From: Crocinitomicaceae bacterium
GTDB taxonomy: Bacteria > Bacteroidota > Bacteroidia > Flavobacteriales_D > Crocinitomicaceae
Reading direction: 5' to 3'
Length of the DNA: 7,886 nt
NCBI GenBank assembly: GCA_011522905.1
Contig: WTIB01000218.1
Span: 1-7,886 of the forward strand
This document shows positions 1 through 5,155 of the stretch, piece after piece; within the stretch, counting starts at the first letter, position 1, and each line of letters starts with the position of its first letter. The notes under the pieces are model-generated. The model did no database searches. It was given only the letters and a program-made list of their open reading frames with translations, and was not told the DNA's origin. The translations under genes and the position numbers were made by a program.

Positions 1-320
1 ATATAATAATATCTGATTACTCCTAGAAAAAGAAAAACAAGTGAACTCGTTGATACGGCAAAAAAGATTCTATTCAAATCCTGTGTTGATGTATGTCTCA
101 CCAATCCTTTGTGAATCTGAAAAGAATAAAATAAAACAAATTTGACAGCGACAAATAACCATAAATAATTAGAAAACTTATCCCATTCCTCCTGAATAAG
201 TACAGATTGACTATCTAAATCAAAACGTATGATATATGCAAAAAGTAATGCAAATAGATTGATGAATAAGTCAGTGACTATAATGATCCATCGGGGCGTT
301 CTGGATTTAAATATACGCAT
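1..320 (-). CDS. WbpM/CapD-type membrane nucleotide-sugar epimerase/dehydratase, N-terminal fragment (runs off left edge)
   Basis: An open minus-strand frame starts at the ATG at 320 and stays open for 106 codons to the window edge. The visible part is hydrophobic, with membrane segments at about residues 12-31, 52-68 and 85-101. It begins MRIFKSRTPRW, and residues 71-86 contain KGLVRHTSTQDLNRIF. From memory, both the 'xxPRWxxxxxDL' opening and the '(G)(I/L)(V/I)R(H/Y)TSTxDxxRIF' motif are typical of the membrane part of Bacteroidota polysaccharide biosynthesis proteins of the WbpM/PglF/CapD type. Full-length members are about 600-650 residues: this membrane region, a nucleotide-binding-like domain, then a short-chain dehydrogenase domain that makes UDP-4-keto-6-deoxy sugars for LPS or capsule. 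The catalytic part is outside the window, so epimerase versus 4,6-dehydratase cannot be decided. The start lies 22 bp after the stop of the adhesin gene on the same strand, so read-through is possible. Confidence 0.82.
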   Translation of the reverse strand, partial: MRIFKSRTPRWIIIVTDLFINLFALLFAYIIRFDLDSQSVLIQEEWDKFSNYLWLFVAVKFVLFYSFQIHKGLVRHTSTQDLNRIFFAVSTSSLVFLFLGVIRYYY

Positions 321-342
321 GGTGCAAAATTAATAAGTTATA

Positions 343-2586
343 TTAATCGTTACGTAAGAGATGAACTTTGCCGTGTTTATTTATTTCTTTTCCACCATTG
401 GTAACTGCCTGAATTATGTAGAAATAGACGCCATCTTCCGCATCATTACCTTTTAAATTTTTTCCGTCCCATTGAAAGTCTGGTTGATCATAGTCAATCA
501 TGAGATTTCCCCACCTATTGTAAATGTAGCATTGAAAGGCTTTAATTCCTTGATATTCAATGAGTTCAAAAAAGTCATTAACCCCATCATTATTAGGCGT
601 GAAAACATTTGGCGCATGAAGATCGCAATCAAAAAATACAACATGAGCCGTATCCATATATTCTCCACAGCTGTTTGATACAGTGATCAAATAGTAATCT
701 GTAAGACTAATATTTATGAATGTTTCTGAGCTTCCATTATTCCATAAATACGAAATATTTTGAGGTTCGATAGAGGCTTGTAAAGCATATGTTTCGCCTT
801 CACAGAGCATGGTGTCTCTAATTTCTGTAAAAGGATCAGGTATAAATATGATTTGAAATGATTCTTCAACTCCACATAAAGTATCCTCAAAACTTATCGT
901 GTATTCTCCCGGTTCTGTTGAGATAAACGAAGGATTCATGGAAGTATTATTGTCAAATAAAATGTTGGAACTCGAAGCTGACCATAAACTACCTGTATAG
1001 GATTCAACATTGCTTACTGAAAATGAAAGATTACATAAAGAAGTATCAAGTAATTCAACTACGGGAGCAGGTGTTTCATCAATTACAAATGGAGAAGATG
1101 TGAAACAGTTAGCACTATCAGTAACATATAATTCATAGCCTCCTGAGGCCAAGCTATCAAATGATCCAATCATATTAAGCATCAGCGTATCTGTCCCTTG
1201 CAAAATAGTATAGGTATAGGGTATTATTCCGAGTGAGGCATAAGAATTTAATGTTCCATTGCTCAAATCGCAGAAGTCCACAGTAACGTTTAAACTATCA
1301 ATAACGGGATTACTTGAAGGGGAAATAACCAAATCACTCGAGTCAGCACAACCAACATTATCCAAAACAATAAGCTGGTATGTTCCTGGTGAAAGATCTG
1401 TATGTAATGAGGAGGAAGAATAGCTGGTGCCATTATCAATACTATATTGGTAACTTGGCGTTCCTCCAACACCACTAAAATTGATTTGGCCATTATCTTC
1501 ACCACAGGAGGTGTTTTCCGCAATTAGGTCAACCAAAAACAAGGAATCTACACCTGATAAGGTAATAAATGATGTATCCGTACAGTTGTTTGCATCCATA
1601 AGTATAATCTGGTAAGTTAAGCTATCGAGATTGATGAATACGCTCGAGGACTGATAGTTCTGTCCATTGTCTATACTATATTGGTAATCTGTAGAGCCTC
1701 CTGAGGCACTAACCTCTATTTCACCGTTTATCCCTCCACAAAATGGATTTGTTGGATTCAGGTTTGTTATTTCTGGAAAGTCAACAAAAACCTCAACGGT
1801 ATCATAGCAAAAGTTAGTTCCGTCGGTCATTTCAATAACAAAAATAGTGTCGCCTTCAGGGCAAACTTGCGTCGGATTGTCACCAGAATAATTTCCTTGT
1901 CCGTAAGAATAACCATCATGCAACCAAGTCATCGTGTAATCAGGTGAGGCAAGAGTAATCTCAACATTGTCCATTCCCCAATGGTCATAAGACTCAGATG
2001 TAGCTTCTAGTTGCGTCCATCTAAACATGGTATTTGTAGTTTGAGCGGGAGGAGGAATATTCTCACAATATTGGTTCCATACGGACATTGCATTTGGCCA
2101 TTCACCACCATTTAGAGGTGGCCAGTAATTTATTGTAACCCAACTCGCACCATTATCAATAGAATATTGGAGGGTGACCCCTTCATCACCAAGGTCTGGT
2201 CCTTCGCATGGTGCATTTTGTTGTTGAATCGCGTAGCGCATTTCAAAACATACTGTTCCACCGGCGGATACATCTAAACCGACTGTTGCCATGGTTCTCG
2301 GGGCAGGGGAGCTGCTTCCCATCCACATAAAGGGGCTGCCATCAGGTGATGGGGTTGCGCATGTATTAGCAGCGATTGTAACATTTTGGGTGAATTGCCA
2401 ACCAACGGGTTGACCACTATTAAAGTTTTCAACAAAGGCGGCTACATTTTCACCGAATCCATTTGCTGAAAGTGTAATACATTCATTACATGGAACGGTT
2501 GCATTTGGAATTTCCCCTTGCACAGTGCATTGCCCAAAAGAAATATGAGAAATGAAGCCAAATACTATGATCAAAATATTTCTCAT
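343..2586 (-). CDS. T9SS-secreted multi-domain adhesin-like protein with SprB repeats and CHU_C (type B) sorting domain
   Basis: A 747-residue exported protein. Residues 1-18 form a signal peptide (MRNILIIVFGFISHISFG, probably cut before Gln19). Residues about 49-213 form a reelin-like domain with an Asp-box (SIDNGASW, 142-149) and the ending FRWTQ...YDHWGMDNVEI. Residues 214-270 look Ig/PKD-like. Three SprB-type repeats follow (283-360, 361-438 and a divergent one at 439-517), then two Ig-like modules starting at Cys518 and Cys595. The C-terminus (about 657-747: APNVFTPNNDGVNDFF, YIYNRWGN, WDGKN, DGVYFYII) is the gliding motility-associated C-terminal domain (TIGR04131/CHU_C), the known type B signal for the type IX secretion system. 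The protein should therefore cross the outer membrane and be surface-exposed or released. A ligand cannot be inferred; adhesion or matrix binding is a guess from the domain types. Its start overlaps the stop of the upstream gene (ATGA), so the two are probably translated together. Cys20 is not in a lipobox, so this is not a lipoprotein. Confidence 0.93.
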   Translation of the reverse strand: MRNILIIVFGFISHISFGQCTVQGEIPNATVPCNECITLSANGFGENVAAFVENFNSGQPVGWQFTQNVTIAANTCATPSPDGSPFMWMGSSSPAPRTMATVGLDVSAGGTVCFEMRYAIQQQNAPCEGPDLGDEGVTLQYSIDNGASWVTINYWPPLNGGEWPNAMSVWNQYCENIPPPAQTTNTMFRWTQLEATSESYDHWGMDNVEITLASPDYTMTWLHDGYSYGQGNYSGDNPTQVCPEGDTIFVIEMTDGTNFCYDTVEVFVDFPEITNLNPTNPFCGGINGEIEVSASGGSTDYQYSIDNGQNYQSSSVFINLDSLTYQIILMDANNCTDTSFITLSGVDSLFLVDLIAENTSCGEDNGQINFSGVGGTPSYQYSIDNGTSYSSSSLHTDLSPGTYQLIVLDNVGCADSSDLVISPSSNPVIDSLNVTVDFCDLSNGTLNSYASLGIIPYTYTILQGTDTLMLNMIGSFDSLASGGYELYVTDSANCFTSSPFVIDETPAPVVELLDTSLCNLSFSVSNVESYTGSLWSASSSNILFDNNTSMNPSFISTEPGEYTISFEDTLCGVEESFQIIFIPDPFTEIRDTMLCEGETYALQASIEPQNISYLWNNGSSETFINISLTDYYLITVSNSCGEYMDTAHVVFFDCDLHAPNVFTPNNDGVNDFFELIEYQGIKAFQCYIYNRWGNLMIDYDQPDFQWDGKNLKGNDAEDGVYFYIIQAVTNGGKEINKHGKVHLLRND
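1036..1740 (-). repeat. Three tandem SprB-type repeats within the adhesin gene (period 234/234/237 bp)
   Basis: The repeats start at Cys283, Cys361 and Cys439 of the protein. The first two show the pattern C-x(3-4)-NG-x-I-x(4)-GG-x(4)-YQYSIDNG-x-x-Y-x-SSS, then L-x-x-x-TYQ-x-I-x-x-x-D, then a second cysteine 52 residues after the first. The third is divergent (CDLSNGTL ... SGGYELYVTDSANC). Similarity is still visible in the DNA: the 15-base string atactatattggtaa occurs at 1439-1453 and at 1673-1687, exactly 234 bp apart. SprB repeats are known from the Flavobacterium gliding adhesin SprB and many other T9SS cargo proteins. Confidence 0.85.
1948..2442 (-). other. Reelin-like domain with Asp-box (protein domain, residues ~49-213 of the adhesin)
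   Basis: This segment encodes FVENFNSG...GWQF, then a beta-rich stretch with VCFEMRYAI, a cysteine-bearing loop (QNAPCEGPDLGDEG), VTLQYSIDNGASWVTI, IPPPAQTTNTMFRWTQ and YDHWGMDNVEI. The order 'F/LxFxxxxG - CE.P - VxLQYSxDxGxxWxxI - IP - xxxFRWxQ - DxWxxDxVxI' is the layout of the reelin-repeat core, which carries a BNR/Asp-box hairpin (S/T-x-D-x-G-x-x-W). The assignment comes from motif order recalled from memory, not from an alignment. The domain could also be called a generic jelly-roll or MAM-like beta-sandwich. Confidence 0.6.
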
Positions 2587-3044
2587 TGTTTTTCAATTTT
2601 AATATTGACCAATTCAAATTTTGATAGCTTCTCATTTACCCAGGGTGATCCATGAAATATCTTAATACTTTTTTGAGATGGAATTTGGCAATTACTGACC
2701 CAATTGTCACCGGCATTCATATTGAATGTTTTGTGGTATTCACTGTTTTCACAAGTTCTACAAATCAAATCATAGTAAAGATGTTCGTTAAATTCAATTT
2801 TAACCTCGAAATCATTGGTGTTTTCAAAATTAAAAAAGATGTAGTCCTTTTCCATTCCAATTGAAGGTTCATTGCATTTTTCTAGATTTGCAATAATTCT
2901 AATTCCATTCTGTTCGTATATTTGAACAGGATTCGAGTTGAAGTCAAGTTGAGCTGAAAAAGAGTGGGTATTGTCGTTTTTAATTTGACTAAAAAATGCG
3001 AAATGCACACTGGCAAAAAACAAAAACGACAAATGTAATTTCAT
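2583..3044 (-). CDS. Small secreted protein with four cysteines (CxxC), coupled to the adhesin gene; function unknown
   Basis: A 153-residue protein with an N-terminal signal peptide (about residues 1-19, MKLHLSFLFFASVHFAFFSQ). The mature part has no membrane segment and looks beta-rich. Cysteines sit at 57 (LEKCNEP), 95 and 98 (LICRTCEN) and 119 (SNCQ), so two disulfides, or a CxxC metal or redox pair, are possible. The order 'NGI.I...LEKCNEPS.G..K.YIFF.FEN...F.V...F...LYYD..C.TCE..EY' and the ending 'SKFELVNIKI' resemble, from memory, a widespread uncharacterised family of small exported Bacteroidota proteins. It is the first gene of its unit: its stop TGA overlaps the ATG of the 747-residue T9SS protein, and a good promoter lies just upstream. 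A role as assembly or surface partner of the adhesin is only inferred from this coupling. Confidence 0.8.
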   Translation of the reverse strand: MKLHLSFLFFASVHFAFFSQIKNDNTHSFSAQLDFNSNPVQIYEQNGIRIIANLEKCNEPSIGMEKDYIFFNFENTNDFEVKIEFNEHLYYDLICRTCENSEYHKTFNMNAGDNWVSNCQIPSQKSIKIFHGSPWVNEKLSKFELVNIKIEKQ

Positions 3045-3061
3045 AGGTTTAGAGAGTTGTT

Positions 3062-3092
3062 CAAAAATACGGTTAATGCTTCAGTTTAACAA
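3062..3092 (-). promoter_or_regulatory. Putative Bacteroidota-type promoter for the small secreted protein/adhesin unit
   Basis: Read on the minus strand, TTG (3092-3090) is followed by a 20-nt spacer and TATTTTTG (3069-3062). This matches the Bacteroidota sigma-ABfr-type consensus TTG(-33)...TAnnTTTG(-7). The predicted transcription start would be a few bases further on, giving a leader of roughly 10-15 nt before the ATG at 3044. In AT-rich DNA the 8-base element can arise by chance, but its spacing and place in a 65-bp divergent gap support it. Confidence 0.5.
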
Positions 3093-3109
3093 GGAATGAA
3101 GGTATAAAT

Positions 3110-3562
3110 ATGGTTGAGATAGAAAGAAAATATTTAGTCCATAAAACAGTATTTAAATATATTGATACCATAACGCCTGCACATATTACTCAGGCATATC
3201 TGGTAAACGAAAAATCAAAATCAGTTCGCGTGCGAATTATCAATGACAGGGCATTTTTGACCATAAAGAGCGAAATGAAGAATTTAACGAGAAGTGAATA
3301 TGAATATGAAATTCCCGTTAATGAAGCTTTATCATTGATAGAAGATTTTGACTTAAAGGTTCTTAAGAAGTTAAGGTACAAGATAGAATATCAGCTAAAA
3401 ACATGGGAAATAGACGTGTTTGAAGGTAAGCTAGAGGGATTAGTGATTGCTGAAATTGAACTTGAAAAAGAAGATGAGAAATTTGAGACCCCGGAATGGG
3501 TAGGCCAAGAGGTGACCTTTGATCCAACTTATTTAAATGCGAATTTAATTAATCGACTGTGA
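3110..3562 (+). CDS. CYTH-domain (triphosphate tunnel metalloenzyme) protein
   Basis: A complete single-domain CYTH protein of 150 residues, cytosolic, without signal or membrane segment. The hallmark ExExK motif is at the very N-terminus (E3-I-E5-R6-K7, MVEIERKYLV). Further tunnel residues follow in the usual order: SVRVRI (R40, R42), LTIK (K53), TRSEYEYEIP (R61, E63, E65, E67), LKKLRYKI (K87, R89), WEIDVFEGKLEGL (D102, F104), AEIELE (E115, E117), and the closing EVTFDPTYLNANL. Family members bind a triphosphate with Mg or Mn inside an antiparallel beta tunnel; known activities are inorganic triphosphatase, thiamine-triphosphatase or, in a few lineages, class IV adenylate cyclase. Short bacterial stand-alone forms like this are most often tripolyphosphatases, but the substrate cannot be read from sequence. 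The ATG at 3110 places the ExExK motif at the normal position, with purine-rich GAAGG 7 nt upstream. The 3' end overlaps the opposing gene by 14 bp. Confidence 0.92.
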   Translation: MVEIERKYLVHKTVFKYIDTITPAHITQAYLVNEKSKSVRVRIINDRAFLTIKSEMKNLTRSEYEYEIPVNEALSLIEDFDLKVLKKLRYKIEYQLKTWEIDVFEGKLEGLVIAEIELEKEDEKFETPEWVGQEVTFDPTYLNANLINRL

Positions 3563-3881
3563 TGCTCTCCAAAGGGCGTTCATCTAAATCAAAAACCAGA
3601 CTTCCCATTGTGATTTTGAAATATTCATGAATGTTTTCAAACTTAATTTTCCCTAATAAATGAGCATTTTCTATTTCCAATTGCGACATTTCACCTAGGA
3701 CAATTCTCTTGTAATATTTTTTTAAAACTGTTTCATCATCCCAAAAATCCTCTTCAATTAGATATATTGATGGTTCTGGTTCTTCAGATACTAAATAGTC
3801 GTTGTTCGCTTGAGGATTCATTTCGTGAAAAAAAATGGATTTCGGACTAACAACGATATACCCTCTATTTAAAACTTTCAT
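3549..3881 (-). CDS. Uncharacterised 110-residue cytosolic protein
   Basis: The protein has no signal peptide or membrane segment and is acidic overall. It opens MKVLNRGYIVVSPK, has an acidic EPEPSIYLIEEDFWDDE stretch at about residues 35-51, a helical middle, and ends FENIHEYFKITMGSLVFDLDERPLE. From memory, the arrangement 'LNRGxIVVxPKxxFxxW ... EPxxYLIxE ... FxxWFxIxxxSMVxDL' is shared by small hypothetical proteins of Bacteroidota and some Proteobacteria, so I consider it a real conserved gene; no function is known to me. The usual Trp after the N-terminal motif is absent here (FFHEMNP). It is the second gene of a unit: its ATG overlaps the TGA of the upstream lipoprotein gene (ATGA, 3878-3881), implying translational coupling. 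Its 3' end overlaps the opposing CYTH gene by 14 bp. Confidence 0.75.
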   Translation of the reverse strand: MKVLNRGYIVVSPKSIFFHEMNPQANNDYLVSEEPEPSIYLIEEDFWDDETVLKKYYKRIVLGEMSQLEIENAHLLGKIKFENIHEYFKITMGSLVFDLDERPLESITVD

Positions 3882-4516
3882 TGGTCGTTATTTATTTTTT
3901 TTAAAGTTGACTTTTCTCTATTATATTCAAACCAAGCCATACTTTGATTTCTTTTTTGTTCTAAAATGTAATGATATTCAGAAATGTTATTTTCAGCTTC
4001 AAAATATCGATGCCAAACTTGGAGGTCTTGATTTTCTTTAGAAATGATCGAATGAATTTGATTTTCAAAGACCAGGAGCAAATTATAATTTAATGTAATA
4101 AAGTCGGTTGAATAGAGCTCAATTGGAGTACAATCTTTACCAAAACAATCAAGTAAATTATAAAAAGCATTGATGCATGTTGTAGAATCTTGAAAAGACC
4201 AAGACTTAAAATAAATAGAATCCTTCGAGGTAAGAATGAGTCTTTTCACGCTTTCTTCTGATTGAAAGCGATCAAGGAAATCATTTGTTGATAAATTATA
4301 GGTTTTAGAGATTTCAATGTCTAAATTGCTCAAATTTAAAGTCGTATCCTCATTGTTGTCATCTTCAGATGGGAGTATATCCACAGAAGTATTTGATTGT
4401 GCCTTTTCGCCTATATCTTCATATTTAATGACTTTGTTGTCATTGTTTTTTCCGCACGATACGCTTAAGACTAAACAAATTAGTGGAAATAAAAGGGATG
4501 TCACTTTTTTCTTCAT
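3878..4516 (-). CDS. Predicted lipoprotein, function unknown
   Basis: A 212-residue protein with a lipoprotein signal: MKKK, a hydrophobic core, and the lipobox SVSC with lipidated Cys21, followed by a Gly-Lys-Asn-Asn linker. Residues about 22-62 are acidic, polar and probably disordered. The folded part (about 66-200) contains the motif KSWSFQDSTTCINAFYNLLD (residues 104-123), directly followed by CFGKDC, with Cys114, Cys124 and Cys129, then a beta-rich segment (FITLNYNLLLVFENQIHSII) and W168. The 'aFyNxLDCFGxxC' cluster looks like a conserved feature of Bacteroidota hypothetical lipoproteins, from memory. No enzymatic motif is visible. It is the first gene of a two-gene unit with the 110-residue protein (4-bp overlap) and is divergent from the lipoprotein at 4591, with 74 bp between the start codons. 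Confidence 0.8.
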   Translation of the reverse strand: MKKKVTSLLFPLICLVLSVSCGKNNDNKVIKYEDIGEKAQSNTSVDILPSEDDNNEDTTLNLSNLDIEISKTYNLSTNDFLDRFQSEESVKRLILTSKDSIYFKSWSFQDSTTCINAFYNLLDCFGKDCTPIELYSTDFITLNYNLLLVFENQIHSIISKENQDLQVWHRYFEAENNISEYHYILEQKRNQSMAWFEYNREKSTLKKINNDQ

Positions 4517-4550
4517 GATTTTGATTAAAGATAATTAAACCCCATTAATG

Positions 4551-4577
4551 TTTGAATGATTAAATAATTTAAATTTG
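4551..4577 (+). promoter_or_regulatory. Possible Bacteroidota-type promoter for the 4591 lipoprotein/E1/LtaS-like cluster
   Basis: TTTG at 4551-4554 and TAAATTTG at 4570-4577 (a perfect TAnnTTTG -7 element) lie in the divergent gap between the lipoprotein genes. The spacer of 15 nt is shorter than the usual 17-23, and the -7 element ends only 13 bp before the ATG at 4591, which would give a very short leader. Treat it as tentative; the surrounding AT-rich DNA makes chance matches likely. Confidence 0.3.
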
Positions 4578-4590
4578 TAAATAAAAAGAC

Positions 4591-5139
4591 ATGAAAAATA
4601 TATTTGCCCTAATCGTTCTAAGCTTTGTTTTTTATTCTTGTGCTGTTAAGGTGCCTTATACCAGACAAGTAAAGGAGGAGTTTGGACTCAAATCAGAGGA
4701 GAAAATGAGAAAGGTTCAGTTTTTTACATCTTCGACCATTATTTTAAATCAGGTTGCGGAATCCTCAAGTGAGACAATGACTGATGAAAGCGGTACTTTG
4801 GTTTCGAGCTCAACGAGTGAATCTGAATCTCTTATTATTCAAGCGAATACTCGTTGTATTTTTGAGGGTTATGGTCCTAATGGTGAGATTAGAGTTCGAT
4901 TTGAAACAGGTGACCAGAAATTCCTGGAGTTTCTTTCAAAAGGGAATCAATTACGTGACCGATTCTACTTTGTTGCAGATTGGAAAGCGAGCGGAGGACC
5001 AAAGGTGAAATACGGAGGTAAGGAATACAAGGTTGATATGATGCGTGGTGCTGCCCGATCCTCTTATATTAGGGTATCAAAAAAGCGTTTACAGAGCACC
5101 AAAAGAAAAGAAAGGGTCGTAAAAGGAATGAAGGTATAA
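4591..5139 (+). CDS. Predicted lipoprotein of a conserved Bacteroidota-type family, function unknown
   Basis: A 182-residue protein with a lipoprotein signal peptide MKNIFALIVLSFVFYSC (Cys17), followed by AVKVPYTRQVKEEFGL. The core has KVQFFTSSTIILNQ (41-54), a Ser/Glu-rich insert (about 56-80), then ANTRCIFEGY and EIRVRFETGDQKFLEF. From memory, the order 'C...vPfT..v...y.l....l.kvQfy.S..IiL ... I....T.g......ng.i.v.Fe.gd...L.F' is seen in many small Bacteroidota lipoproteins, so a conserved family is likely although unnamed. The C-terminal 20 residues are strongly basic (SKKRLQSTKRKERVVKG), unusual for such a protein. The lack of acidic residues directly after Cys17 says nothing firm about sorting. 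The stop is 16 bp before the E1 gene, so co-transcription is likely. Confidence 0.82.
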   Translation: MKNIFALIVLSFVFYSCAVKVPYTRQVKEEFGLKSEEKMRKVQFFTSSTIILNQVAESSSETMTDESGTLVSSSTSESESLIIQANTRCIFEGYGPNGEIRVRFETGDQKFLEFLSKGNQLRDRFYFVADWKASGGPKVKYGGKEYKVDMMRGAARSSYIRVSKKRLQSTKRKERVVKGMKV

Positions 5140-5155
5140 TCCTTCAAGATTTTTC

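Noticed and set aside
325..332. TAATTTTG (TAnnTTTG match) on the minus strand before the 320 start codon
   Set aside because: It ends only 4 nt from the ATG, has no TTG at the right distance upstream, and fits chance in AT-rich DNA.
330..346. Inverted repeat TTAATA-5 nt-TATTAA over the adhesin stop codon, as a terminator
   Set aside because: The stem is six A/T pairs only, with no G/C and no following T-run; far too weak to call.
1290..1523. 77-codon minus-strand frame inside the adhesin gene
   Set aside because: It is an out-of-frame reading of the SprB-repeat DNA; low-complexity hydrophobic translation and no start context.
2527..2529. Cys20 of the adhesin as a lipobox cysteine
   Set aside because: The residue before it is Gln (SFGQC), not Gly/Ala/Ser, so signal peptidase I cleavage before Gln19 is far more likely.
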